This document shows positions 19,031-28,235 of a stretch of 64,000 bases of DNA, one piece after another (the first letter of the stretch is position 1; every line of letters starts with the position of its first letter). The notes beneath the pieces are model-generated. The model saw nothing but the letters and a program-made list of their open reading frames with translations. It was not told the origin of the DNA and ran no database searches. The DNA is taken from the NCBI RefSeq assembly GCF_008327825.1, contig NZ_AP019827.1:1116001-1180000 (forward strand), read 5' to 3'. This DNA comes from Leptotrichia shahii. Its GTDB lineage: Bacteria > Fusobacteriota > Fusobacteriia > Fusobacteriales > Leptotrichiaceae. The translations under genes and the position numbers were made by a program.

Positions 19031-22000
19031 TTACACATCCACTGAAACAATCTTAGTTTCACCAATCTCTTTATTCATCGTAACTCCATACAGCCTATGT
19101 GATCCCTTCATCGTTTCCTTATTATGAGTTATAAGAATAAACTGTGACTTATTAATAAACTGATGCAATAATTCAATAATTTTTTTCGTATTTTTTTCAT
19201 CAAGTGCAGCTTCAATTTCATCAAAAAACGTAAATGGACTCGGCTTAAACATAAAAATTGCCATTATAAACGAAACTGCAAGCATTGATTTCTCACCACC
19301 TGAAAGTAAAAGCAATGTCTGCTCGGGCTTATTTTTATATTTTACACTCAATTCTAAACCAGTCGTAAGCAAATTATCAGGATCTGTCATTTTCAGCATT
19401 CCCTTAGCACCATTTAAAATTGTTTCACACATATATCGAAAGTTTTCATTTATTTGATTATAAGCCATAAAAAACTTGCTTGTAACTTCCTCTTCAATTT
19501 CTCTAATAAATCCAAGCAATGATTCTCTGCTCTCAAGTAAATCCTTCTTCTGTGTCACAATATTCTGATACCGCTTATTTTCATGTTCATATTCCTCTAT
19601 CGAACCCATATTTACTGCCCCAATATTCATACGGTCTTTTTCATCCAAAGCTAATTTTCTTTTTGCTTCTATAAGCTCTTCTTCACTGGCAATTTCAAAA
19701 TATTCTTCATCATTTAAAATTTCATCATTCTCAAGTTCCTTAAATTCTGAAGTCTGAAACTCAAGTTCGCTGTTATTTCTAGTAATTTTCTCAATTATTT
19801 TTTCATATTCATTTTTATATTTTAGAATATTCATTTCAATTCCCTTGATTTCGGCAATTAATTTTCTTTCACTTCCTTCAATTTCCTGAATTTCCTTTTC
19901 TATTCCTTGAATCTTATCAAAAATATTCTCTCTATTTTTTTCCTCTTCCCCAATTTCGGACTTCATATTTGAAATTTTATCCATCAATTCGCTTCCAAGC
20001 AAATCCTTCCTTTTCTCAAATTCAATTAATTCAGCCTTTTCCTTCAAAAGTTTCTTATAATCAGCCTCAATTTCTCCAAAACGATTTTTATTATTATCCG
20101 TTCGGACTTTCAAAACTTCATATTCCTTATCTGCCACATTTAATTTTTGAATAGATTCATCAATATTTTCAAGTTTTTTTAATTCTTTATTCAAATTTTC
20201 CATTTTTAAATTATTCTCTTTAATGCACTTTTCAATATTTTGAATCAATTCCAGATTTTCCTTTATCTTCGTTTCTTTCTCTAAAATAAACTTCCCGCTT
20301 TCAGAAATTTCATAATTCAAAGTATTAATTTCCCGCTGTTTTCGACTAAATCTAATACTGAAATCATCATAACTTTGATTAAACGACTGATAATCATTTT
20401 TAAAATTCTCAAATAATTTTTCTTCCTCTTCCTCTTCCTTTCTTATTTTTTCGATTTCTAAAACAACTTCCGATAATTTTTTTTCAAATTTATCAAAATT
20501 CTCCTTATTTTCCTCAATCTCACCTTTCAGATACTTCAGTTCCTTTTTCCTTTCCAAAATCTCATCCTTACCCTTAAACGAATGACCGCCAGTCATTCTC
20601 CCACGAGAAGTAATAATATCCCCCTCAAGTGTAACAATCCTGTCATTAAACCCTTTTTTCAAAAGCTGTGTTCCAACTTCCAGATTTTCTACAACAACTG
20701 AATTTCCATAAACAAACTGAATAACTTTTTCTATATTTTTATTTACAAATTTTGCATCAACTTTCACAATATTTCTTGCAAAGTCAATAATTCCATTTTC
20801 CCCCTTTGTATTTGAAACAAGATTCTGAATTTCCTCCTGCGACATTTTATTTTGAAAATCATTTTTTGGAAAAATTTTCTCAATAATTGGCAAATCCTCA
20901 TTCATCTTTGAAACTCGAATATTTTCAACTGGCAAAAACGAAGCCCTTCCAAGTTTTTTCCTTTTTAAAAGCTCAATGCATCTCTTACCAATTTCGCTAT
21001 CCTTAACAACAATATCCCGGAACATTCCTCCAGACAAAGTCTGTACTGCTTCTTCAAACCCTGCTGGAACATCAATTAAATTAATAAAAGCTCCAATCAC
21101 TCCATCAATTTTTTCATTCAAAATATGTTTCACGCTTTGGTTAAAAGTCTCATTTTTCTCAATTGCATTAGCAATAGCCTCTTGCCTAACCTTAAAATTT
21201 TCTAGTTTATAACTAGCTTCATTTTTTTTCTTATTAATTTCTGAATATTCTTTTCTCAATACATCTATTTTTTCATTAAATTTCTGAATTTTCTGTTCCC
21301 TTTCAAATTTCTGCTTTTCCTTTTCTGATTTCTGCATCTCATAAGCCTTTTTTTCCTGACTTATTTTATTGAATTCATCTTCCAAGTCCATCTTTTCAGC
21401 AATTTGTCTTTTATTCTCATTCTTAGCCCCAAAAACTCTTTTTCCTAAATCCTCATTTTTTCCAGCAACTTTAATCTTATCCACTTCAAAATCAGAGTTC
21501 TTTTGTGTCCGTTCTCTCAATTCACGCGTAATCTCATCACTTTTCTTTTTTACATCCTTAACTTTAGCTTCTAATTCAATTTTTTCCTGTTCCTTTTTAG
21601 CCAGATCCTTTGTAATAATCTCAAGTTCACTTCTAGAATTATTCAAAATTTCCTCTTTTTCAGCAATATCCTTTTCTAAAATATTCTTTCTTTTAGTCTT
21701 CTCGTTGGCTTCTGTTTCCAAATTGGAGTTTTGATTCATCAATTTTGAATATTCTTCTTTTAAAAATTCCAGATTTTTAAAGTTTTCACTATTTTCACTT
21801 TTTAGATTTTCCAGATTTTTATACAAATTTTCCCTAAATTCATTTGTTTTTTCAAGTTCATCCTGCTTTTCTGAAAAATTCTTTTCATTTTTTTTCAGTT
21901 CTTTCTGCATTTCCTGACTTTTTTCCTCATATTCATATTTTAACGAACTCTTTTCATTGACATTATATTCTAGAACCATAAATCGCTGCACATCAATTTT

Positions 22001-22660
22001 TTTTGTATAGTCCCTAAAAAGCCTTGCTTTTTCCTGTTCCTTTTTCAAATAATCAACCCGCAGTTTCAAGTCCTTTTCCACATAATCAATTTTTTCAATT
22101 TCATTTTTCAAATCCTGCAGCTTTTTCTCAGAATCCTCCTTCTCAATCTTAGCTCTTTTTACTCCAGCCGCCTCTTCTATAATTTCCTTCAATTCCTTTG
22201 ACGAAGAACTAATAATTCTCTCCACACGTCCTTGCCCAATTATCGAGTAGGCCTGCTTTCCAATCCCAGTATCCATAAAAAGATTATGAATATCTTTAAG
22301 CCTAGACTTTTTATTATTTATCAAATACTCATTTTCTCCAGTCTTAAAAATCCTTCTCGTAATTTTAACTTCCGAAAAATCAATATCCAAGTATCTATCT
22401 CCATTATCAATAATTAGGCTAACCTCTGCCATAGACTTTGGCTTTTTATTCTTCCCACCAGAAAAAATAATATCCGAACTCTCCTTTGCCCGTATATTTT
22501 TATAACTCTGCTCTCCCAAAACCCACAGAATCGCATCCAAAATATTGCTCTTTCCACTCCCGTTAGGTCCAACAATGGAAGTAATCCCGCTATCAAATTC
22601 CACAATAGTCCTATTTGCAAACGATTTAAATCCAGTCAGCTCCAATGCTTTTAAGTACAT
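19031..22660 (-). CDS. smc: Chromosome segregation protein SMC
   Basis: The 1209-residue protein has the full SMC layout. The N-terminal ATPase half carries Walker A GPNGSGKSN (32-40) and the GIGKQAYSIIGQG Q-loop region. Long coiled coils (~165-505 and ~670-1015) flank a hinge (~510-660). The C-terminal half has signature LLSGGEKSM and Walker B FTFFDEIEAALDE. SMC dimers with ScpA/ScpB compact and segregate the chromosome; no scpAB genes are nearby. It begins 21 bp downstream of a possible repeat copy at 22681-22730. Confidence 0.97.
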   Translation of the reverse strand: MYLKALELTGFKSFANRTIVEFDSGITSIVGPNGSGKSNILDAILWVLGEQSYKNIRAKESSDIIFSGGKNKKPKSMAEVSLIIDNGDRYLDIDFSEVKITRRIFKTGENEYLINNKKSRLKDIHNLFMDTGIGKQAYSIIGQGRVERIISSSSKELKEIIEEAAGVKRAKIEKEDSEKKLQDLKNEIEKIDYVEKDLKLRVDYLKKEQEKARLFRDYTKKIDVQRFMVLEYNVNEKSSLKYEYEEKSQEMQKELKKNEKNFSEKQDELEKTNEFRENLYKNLENLKSENSENFKNLEFLKEEYSKLMNQNSNLETEANEKTKRKNILEKDIAEKEEILNNSRSELEIITKDLAKKEQEKIELEAKVKDVKKKSDEITRELRERTQKNSDFEVDKIKVAGKNEDLGKRVFGAKNENKRQIAEKMDLEDEFNKISQEKKAYEMQKSEKEKQKFEREQKIQKFNEKIDVLRKEYSEINKKKNEASYKLENFKVRQEAIANAIEKNETFNQSVKHILNEKIDGVIGAFINLIDVPAGFEEAVQTLSGGMFRDIVVKDSEIGKRCIELLKRKKLGRASFLPVENIRVSKMNEDLPIIEKIFPKNDFQNKMSQEEIQNLVSNTKGENGIIDFARNIVKVDAKFVNKNIEKVIQFVYGNSVVVENLEVGTQLLKKGFNDRIVTLEGDIITSRGRMTGGHSFKGKDEILERKKELKYLKGEIEENKENFDKFEKKLSEVVLEIEKIRKEEEEEEKLFENFKNDYQSFNQSYDDFSIRFSRKQREINTLNYEISESGKFILEKETKIKENLELIQNIEKCIKENNLKMENLNKELKKLENIDESIQKLNVADKEYEVLKVRTDNNKNRFGEIEADYKKLLKEKAELIEFEKRKDLLGSELMDKISNMKSEIGEEEKNRENIFDKIQGIEKEIQEIEGSERKLIAEIKGIEMNILKYKNEYEKIIEKITRNNSELEFQTSEFKELENDEILNDEEYFEIASEEELIEAKRKLALDEKDRMNIGAVNMGSIEEYEHENKRYQNIVTQKKDLLESRESLLGFIREIEEEVTSKFFMAYNQINENFRYMCETILNGAKGMLKMTDPDNLLTTGLELSVKYKNKPEQTLLLLSGGEKSMLAVSFIMAIFMFKPSPFTFFDEIEAALDEKNTKKIIELLHQFINKSQFILITHNKETMKGSHRLYGVTMNKEIGETKIVSVDV

Positions 22661-22680
22661 CTTCTTCTCCTATTTTTTAT

Positions 22681-22730
22681 TCATTTTAAAAGCCTATAAA
22701 ATCTATTAATACAGTTTTTTTAATTTTTTA
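22681..22730. repeat. Possible dispersed intergenic repeat, copy D (weak)
   Basis: CATTTTAAAAG followed by TATAAAAT, ATTAATACAGTTTTTTTAA and TTTTTTA resembles the left half of copies A and B. Several mismatches and a shorter length make this the weakest member. It lies 21 bp upstream of smc. Confidence 0.3.
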
Positions 22731-22745
22731 CAGTTTCTCTATTTT

Positions 22746-24029
22746 CTATCTTCCTTTTCCAAAAATTACAATTGTAATTGTCTTTAACAATATTTTCATA
22801 TCGAAAATAATGTCATGATTTTTTATATAAAACAAATCATACTGCAATTTTCTGTAGGCATCCTCAACACTTGCTCCATAAGGATACATAACCTGTGCCC
22901 AGCCAGTAAGCCCCGGTTTTACAGTATGTCTTAAGTTATAGTACATAATTTCCTTTTCCAACTGCTTTATAAAAAACTCTCTTTCTGGACGTGGTCCCAC
23001 AAAGCTCATCTCTCCACGTAGCACATTCCACAGTTGCGGTAATTCATCAATCCTTGTAAGCCGCATGAATTTACCAAATTTTGTAACACGATTGTCATTT
23101 TTGGTAGCCCATTTTGGTCCATCCTTTTCCGCATCAGTTGTCATTGAACGAAATTTCACTATCTTAAACGGCTTGTTTCCTTCTCCAATTCTTTCCTGTA
23201 TAAAGAATACTGGCCCTTTTGACTCCAATTTTATTATTATAGCCGCAACAATCATAATCGGAATTACACAAATCCCAATTAACAGTGCAAAAATTATATC
23301 AAGAATCCGTTTTGCCTTTAAATTGAAACTGTTATAGTAAATTTCAAAACCTGTATTTTCCAAAAACCATTTTGGGCTCAAGTTTGAAACTGGCAATTTA
23401 TTCTCATACATTTCATAAAATTCCAAGTAATTATAATACTGCATTCCATTAAGTTTATACTGTAAAAGTTTATCCACAAGTTTTGTATCATATAAAAGAT
23501 TACTTGTAAAATCCACAATTATATCAACTTTTTTGTTTTCACAAAGATTTAACAATTTTTTTGTTAGAATGTTTATATCTTTCTTTTCTTTTAAAAAGTC
23601 TGATAATTTATATTGGCTGTCTTTTTTGATACTTTCCAGCAAATCATCTGTATATCCATTTTCTCCAACAAATACGATTTTTTTCTTTTCAGCCAGCCCA
23701 ATCATTACAATATAACGATATATAATTTGAAACATTGTGAGCAGCCCAAACAAAATTATTGCTTCATTCAAAAGAAATACTTTTAAAAATTTTGTAATCA
23801 TCACAAGAATAAAATTAATTGCAATTATAATCACAATATCTCGCAACTTATATCTTCCTGTCATATTATAAACATTCGCTACATAATAAATTACCATCGA
23901 ACAAGCAATTACAACCACATTTGTAAAACCAAGTCCACGATTTATAAGCAGTAATCCCACTAAATATACCGTAATTGTCAATATTCCAAATAAATAAGAA
24001 TAATTTTTTTTCATTCCACGTACAGCCAT
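22746..24029 (-). CDS. Polyprenyl-phosphate sugar-1-phosphate transferase (WbaP/WcaJ type)
   Basis: The 427-residue membrane protein begins with four hydrophobic helices (~8-125) and a small cytoplasmic domain containing VGENGY. The C-terminal bacterial sugar-transferase domain (~232-427) starts with a re-entrant helix. It carries [29 protein letters not shown] and [10 protein letters not shown]. Such enzymes start exopolysaccharide, capsule or O-antigen units by moving a sugar-1-phosphate to undecaprenyl phosphate. No complete polysaccharide operon follows, but an acyltransferase gene is upstream on the same strand. Confidence 0.92.
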   Translation of the reverse strand: MAVRGMKKNYSYLFGILTITVYLVGLLLINRGLGFTNVVVIACSMVIYYVANVYNMTGRYKLRDIVIIIAINFILVMITKFLKVFLLNEAIILFGLLTMFQIIYRYIVMIGLAEKKKIVFVGENGYTDDLLESIKKDSQYKLSDFLKEKKDINILTKKLLNLCENKKVDIIVDFTSNLLYDTKLVDKLLQYKLNGMQYYNYLEFYEMYENKLPVSNLSPKWFLENTGFEIYYNSFNLKAKRILDIIFALLIGICVIPIMIVAAIIIKLESKGPVFFIQERIGEGNKPFKIVKFRSMTTDAEKDGPKWATKNDNRVTKFGKFMRLTRIDELPQLWNVLRGEMSFVGPRPEREFFIKQLEKEIMYYNLRHTVKPGLTGWAQVMYPYGASVEDAYRKLQYDLFYIKNHDIIFDMKILLKTITIVIFGKGR

Positions 24030-24256
24030 CTTAAATTACACTTCCTTTTTTATTTTTTCTTTAATAATAAATTTATCTAAACAAAATCTTCCCACTAAAT
24101 AAATAAAATTTTCAAATCATAAATTTAATATATTTTATTATTTCCAGCTTTTCTCCTTTCTTCTATTCATCTCATATTATCTATAAAATTCAATTAATCC
24201 ACTATTCTTAATCTTCCTCAATCTTTTTACCACAAATCCTTAGTTGTCATAAAATA

Positions 24257-25372
24257 TTATTCCTTTTTGTAACATTTTCTATTTATACCAGTTAAAATAT
24301 TATACAGTATTTTTAATATTTCACTTGTAAAAAAAGATAATGCAAATACTATTACAAATGCAGTAATTATATATAAAAAATAATTCATTCTGGATTTTAA
24401 TATTCTTTCACAAAAAAATAAAAAAATTGGATGAATTAGATAAATATCATAGGTTTTCGCTGATATAGATTTTACAATACTTTTTACTTTTGGAAAAACT
24501 TTTTCTCCATCAAAAATATTTACAAAGAAATCATAAAGCAAAACTGCGGATATAAATACACTAATTGAATGATAATCATAAAAATAGTCAAAAAACTTTC
24601 CACTTGATTTTGTAAATATATACGTTAAAAAGACAGTTAATACAACTGCTATAAAAAAAATCGTGTATTTTTGCCATTTTTTCATATTCAAAGGTTTTTC
24701 TGCGAGCAGATAGCCAATCAAAAAGTAGCCGAGGTATTGCCCAACTGGAGAATATACTTTTATATTTTTCTTAAAAATCACATTTAGAAATGGTACTAAA
24801 ACCATAAATATTATCCATATAAAAACTAGATAATTAATGCTTTTTCTCTCAATTTTTACCATAACTTTTCGTAAAAATGGCGTTATCAGATAAAGTGACA
24901 ATATCATATAAATGTACCACAAATGATAGTAAACTTTACCTTGAAAAAAACTTGAAAAGAAATTATGGTAACTTTCTTTCTGGAAAAAAATTGAAATTAT
25001 AGTCTTATAAGTTGATTTTCTAAAAAAAACTGAGAATAATTCATTATCTTTCACATCTTTAAAAATTATTGTAAATATAAAAAAAATAACAGAGTATATA
25101 AAAAATTTTGGAATAATTTTTATAAATCTCTTTTTAAAAAATATCTTTACATCTTCATCTTTTCTCAACAAAAAAAATCCACTAACCATAACAAATATGG
25201 GTACGCATATTCTGCTAAGAGAATCTATGACATTTGCCATCATCCATCTATTTCCAGATATTTTACCATAACCATATAATTCACTTGCAACAATATGAAT
25301 AAATAAGACCATAATAATTGCAATACATTTTAAAATATCAAAGTTAAAAAATCTGTCCTTAGTTTTTACCAT
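24257..25372 (-). CDS. Acyltransferase family 3 membrane protein
   Basis: The 371-residue protein has about ten transmembrane helices. Its N-terminus FNFDILKCIAIIMVLFIHI contains the conserved His (H27) of the acyltransferase-3 family, after FDxLK/R. The C-terminus ends in helices typical of this family, with YDIYLIHPIFLFF. Members O-acetylate or otherwise acylate sugars of surface polysaccharides at the membrane. The gene is divergent from the methyltransferase gene at 25643 and upstream of the sugar transferase gene. A role in surface glycan decoration is likely. The exact acceptor is unknown. Confidence 0.85.
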   Translation of the reverse strand: MVKTKDRFFNFDILKCIAIIMVLFIHIVASELYGYGKISGNRWMMANVIDSLSRICVPIFVMVSGFFLLRKDEDVKIFFKKRFIKIIPKFFIYSVIFFIFTIIFKDVKDNELFSVFFRKSTYKTIISIFFQKESYHNFFSSFFQGKVYYHLWYIYMILSLYLITPFLRKVMVKIERKSINYLVFIWIIFMVLVPFLNVIFKKNIKVYSPVGQYLGYFLIGYLLAEKPLNMKKWQKYTIFFIAVVLTVFLTYIFTKSSGKFFDYFYDYHSISVFISAVLLYDFFVNIFDGEKVFPKVKSIVKSISAKTYDIYLIHPIFLFFCERILKSRMNYFLYIITAFVIVFALSFFTSEILKILYNILTGINRKCYKKE

Positions 25373-25566
25373 TTATAAATCTCCACATTTATGAAATTTT
25401 TTTAATAGAAATATAAATAATTTTACCATAGTTTAAGGTAATTTTCAATTGTTTTTCCTTTTTCAAATTTTATCTATTGTAAAAAATTAAAAAACAATAA
25501 TTATTTTATTCAAATCCTAAATTTACTTGGTTTTAACGAGTTTATAAAAATTTTTATAATAAAAAT

Positions 25567-25594
25567 TTGCATTTTAAATAAAAATGGGTATAAT
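25567..25594 (+). promoter_or_regulatory. Promoter of the methyltransferase/ABC cassette
   Basis: The promoter reads TTGCAT (25567-25572), a 16-bp spacer and TATAAT (25589-25594), about 49 bp before the start codon. A short inverted repeat, TTTGA-CAA-TCAAA (25607-25619), lies just after the expected transcription start and could be an operator; this is inference. Confidence 0.65.
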
Positions 25595-25642
25595 TCTATT
25601 AGATAGTTTGACAATCAAAATTTTTATAAGGAGGAATATACT

Positions 25643-26437
25643 ATGAAAATAAAACTTAATAATATTTCAGAAACTATGCTTATCACCTTATATATGCGGG
25701 CAACCGATGCCAAAAGTGAAAAGCCGATTTTAAATGACAAAAGATCTGAAGAAATAATCTCTCAAATAGATTATGACTTCTCGAAATTCAAAAGTGCATG
25801 GGCTTCGTATTATGGAGTACTTTCACGGGCGAAAGTGATGGATAATGAAGTAAAAAAGTTTATAACAAAATATCCAGATTGTGTAATTGTGTCGATTGGA
25901 TGTGGATTAGATACAAGATTTTTACGAATAGATAATGGAAAAATAAGATGGTACAATCTTGACTTGCCAGAAGTTATCGAAAAACGAAAGCTCTTTTTCG
26001 AGCCAAACGAAAGAGTTACAGATATTGCAAAATCTGCATTTGATTCAGCATGGACAAAGGATATTAAACTAGAAGGGAAAAAATTGCTTATTATTTCGGA
26101 AGGTGTATTAATGTATTTTGAAGAACAGCAAATTAAACAGTTTTTGGAAATACTAACTGATAATTTTGATTCTTTTGAAGCTCAATTTGACTTGCTTTAC
26201 AAAGGAACAGTTAAAATGAGTAAAAAACATGACACCTTAAAAAATATGGAAGCAAAATTTAGTTGGGGAGTAAAAGATGGAAGCGAAGTTGTAAAATTGA
26301 ATCCAAAATTAAAACAGACTGGACTTATTAATTTTACTGATGAAATGAAGCATCATCTTCCTGGCTGGAAAAAATTGTTTATTCCATTCTTTTACATTTT
26401 TAATAACAGACTTGGAATTTATACTTATGAAAAATAG
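25643..26437 (+). CDS. SAM-dependent methyltransferase, LCMT/TcmP-like
   Basis: The 264-residue protein belongs to the leucine-carboxyl-methyltransferase/TcmP group. Motif I is SIGCGLDTR (84-92), followed by WYNLDLPEVIEKR and IISEGVLMYF. An N-terminal helical cap precedes the SAM fold. The family methylates carboxylates or hydroxyls of small molecules such as polyketides. A strong GGAGG precedes the ATG. It is the first gene of a plus-strand cassette with two ABC half-exporters. It may modify a compound that the transporter moves. The substrate cannot be read from sequence. Confidence 0.8.
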   Translation: MKIKLNNISETMLITLYMRATDAKSEKPILNDKRSEEIISQIDYDFSKFKSAWASYYGVLSRAKVMDNEVKKFITKYPDCVIVSIGCGLDTRFLRIDNGKIRWYNLDLPEVIEKRKLFFEPNERVTDIAKSAFDSAWTKDIKLEGKKLLIISEGVLMYFEEQQIKQFLEILTDNFDSFEAQFDLLYKGTVKMSKKHDTLKNMEAKFSWGVKDGSEVVKLNPKLKQTGLINFTDEMKHHLPGWKKLFIPFFYIFNNRLGIYTYEK

Positions 26438-26486
26438 AATTATTTTTTAATTTATTTCCTTTTCTAAAATGAATGGAGGGATTATT

Positions 26487-28223
26487 ATGAAAGAATTGAA
26501 ATATTTGCTAAGTTTATCTGGTAAACATAAGATGAAGCTGATTTTTTCAGCAATATTCAGTATAATCGGTACAACATTATCTGCTGTGCCTTACCTTCTT
26601 GTGTATCAGATTGTTTTGGAACTTTTTAAGGCGAATATTGATTATTCAAGAATAAAGTTCTGTGTTTTTATTGCGATATTTTTTATAATTGTAAAGATAA
26701 TTATGCAGATTTTATCAGGTATTTTTTCACATATTGCGGCTTTCTCGATTTTGTACAAGATTAGGATTGACTTAATTGAGCATTTGTCAAAGCTGAATAT
26801 GGGGTTTTTTAAGAAAAATATGTCTGGAAAGCTGAAAAAGATTATTAATGAGGATATTGAAAAATTGGAACTCTTTATTGCACATCAGATTCCAGATTTG
26901 TCATCGGCACTTGTAACTCCGATAATATTTTTGGGGATTATGATTTACTTTAACTGGAAATTGACACTTGTTTTATTTATTCCAATTATTTTGAGCATAA
27001 TGGCACAGGGAAAAATGTTTCAAAGTTATGGGAGTCGTGTAGAACATTATTATACTCTTCTTGCAAACTTAAACGCTACTATTATGGAATACATAAATGC
27101 AATGAACGTTATGAAAGCATTTAACCTTACTGCTAAATCATTCAAGGATTATCGGGATATTACTCAGGAATATGCGGATTACTGGATTGAACTTACAGAA
27201 TTAAGTGTTCCGTTTTATTCAATTTTTCTCTGTCTGACTGATTCAGGGCTGCTTTTCATTATTCCTGTTGGCGGACTTATGCTGTTTTATAATCAAATTT
27301 CAGTATCTGTGTATATTTTATTTATTTTAATGAGTACAATTTTTTTAAGCTCATTAAAGGCATTATTTGACTTGGCACACCATCTTTCCGCATTAACTAA
27401 AGGGCTAGGAAAGATTATAGAAATTAATAGGGAACAGGAGCAAAAATCTGGAAACATAAATTTTTCTTCTAATTTTTCAGGTTTTATAAAATATGAAAAC
27501 GTAAATTTTGCATATAAAAATAAAAATGTTATAAATGACTTTTCCTTGAAAATAAAGACTGGAACCTCAACCGCACTTGTAGGGCCTTCTGGCTCAGGAA
27601 AAACAACGATAGGACTTCTGCTTGGAAGATTTTGGGATATAAATAGCGGAAAAATAACTATTGATGGAACTGATATTAAGGATTTTACTTACACAGGATT
27701 GGCTGACAATGTTTCATTTGTCTTTCAGGATACATTTATGCTTCACGATACTATTTTTGAGAATATAAGAATGGGAAAGGATTATTCGCTGGAAAAAGTG
27801 GAAAATGCTGCAAAAAAGGCACAAATTCATGACTTTATAATGTCTTTGCCTCAAAAATACGAAACTGTAATTGGTGAAGGCGGAATTAAATTAAGCGGTG
27901 GCGAAAAACAGAGAATTTCAATAGCTCGTGCAATTTTAAAAAATGCCCCAATTATCGTGCTGGACGAAGTTACTTCCTACTCCGACATTGAAAACGAAGC
28001 CAAAATTCAGGAGGCTTTGCGTACTTTATTAAAAGGAAAAACTGCCATTATCATTGCTCACAGGCTTTACACAATAAAAAATGCCGATAATATCGTTGTA
28101 ATGAATAAAGGACGTATTACCGAACAAGGTACTCACAAGGAGCTTCTGCAAAATAAGTCTGAATACTGGCATTTATGGAATTTATATAGCGATAATGATT
28201 TGATGGAAAATAAGGAAATTTAG
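26487..28223 (+). CDS. ABC transporter, fused permease and ATPase (subunit 1)
   Basis: The start is set at ATG 26487, 7 bp after GGAGGG. An in-frame ATG 18 bp upstream precedes this ribosome binding site. The 578-residue half-transporter has a six-helix type IV (exporter-fold) membrane domain (~15-300) and an ATPase domain (~335-575). Walker A is GPSGSGKT (366-373), the signature is LSGGEKQR (469-476) and Walker B is IIVLDE. The D-loop reads SYSD (497-500) instead of the usual SALD. Similar pairs include siderophore importers such as YbtPQ and IrtAB as well as drug exporters. It pairs with the next gene. Confidence 0.88.
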   Translation: MKELKYLLSLSGKHKMKLIFSAIFSIIGTTLSAVPYLLVYQIVLELFKANIDYSRIKFCVFIAIFFIIVKIIMQILSGIFSHIAAFSILYKIRIDLIEHLSKLNMGFFKKNMSGKLKKIINEDIEKLELFIAHQIPDLSSALVTPIIFLGIMIYFNWKLTLVLFIPIILSIMAQGKMFQSYGSRVEHYYTLLANLNATIMEYINAMNVMKAFNLTAKSFKDYRDITQEYADYWIELTELSVPFYSIFLCLTDSGLLFIIPVGGLMLFYNQISVSVYILFILMSTIFLSSLKALFDLAHHLSALTKGLGKIIEINREQEQKSGNINFSSNFSGFIKYENVNFAYKNKNVINDFSLKIKTGTSTALVGPSGSGKTTIGLLLGRFWDINSGKITIDGTDIKDFTYTGLADNVSFVFQDTFMLHDTIFENIRMGKDYSLEKVENAAKKAQIHDFIMSLPQKYETVIGEGGIKLSGGEKQRISIARAILKNAPIIVLDEVTSYSDIENEAKIQEALRTLLKGKTAIIIAHRLYTIKNADNIVVMNKGRITEQGTHKELLQNKSEYWHLWNLYSDNDLMENKEI

Positions 28224-28235
28224 GGGGTGCAGATA

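Noticed and set aside
19969-22620. Open frames on the opposite strand or in other frames of smc
   Set aside because: They lie entirely within the strongly conserved SMC coding frame, lack ribosome binding sites and have low-complexity composition expected from antisense of Lys/Glu-rich coiled coil.
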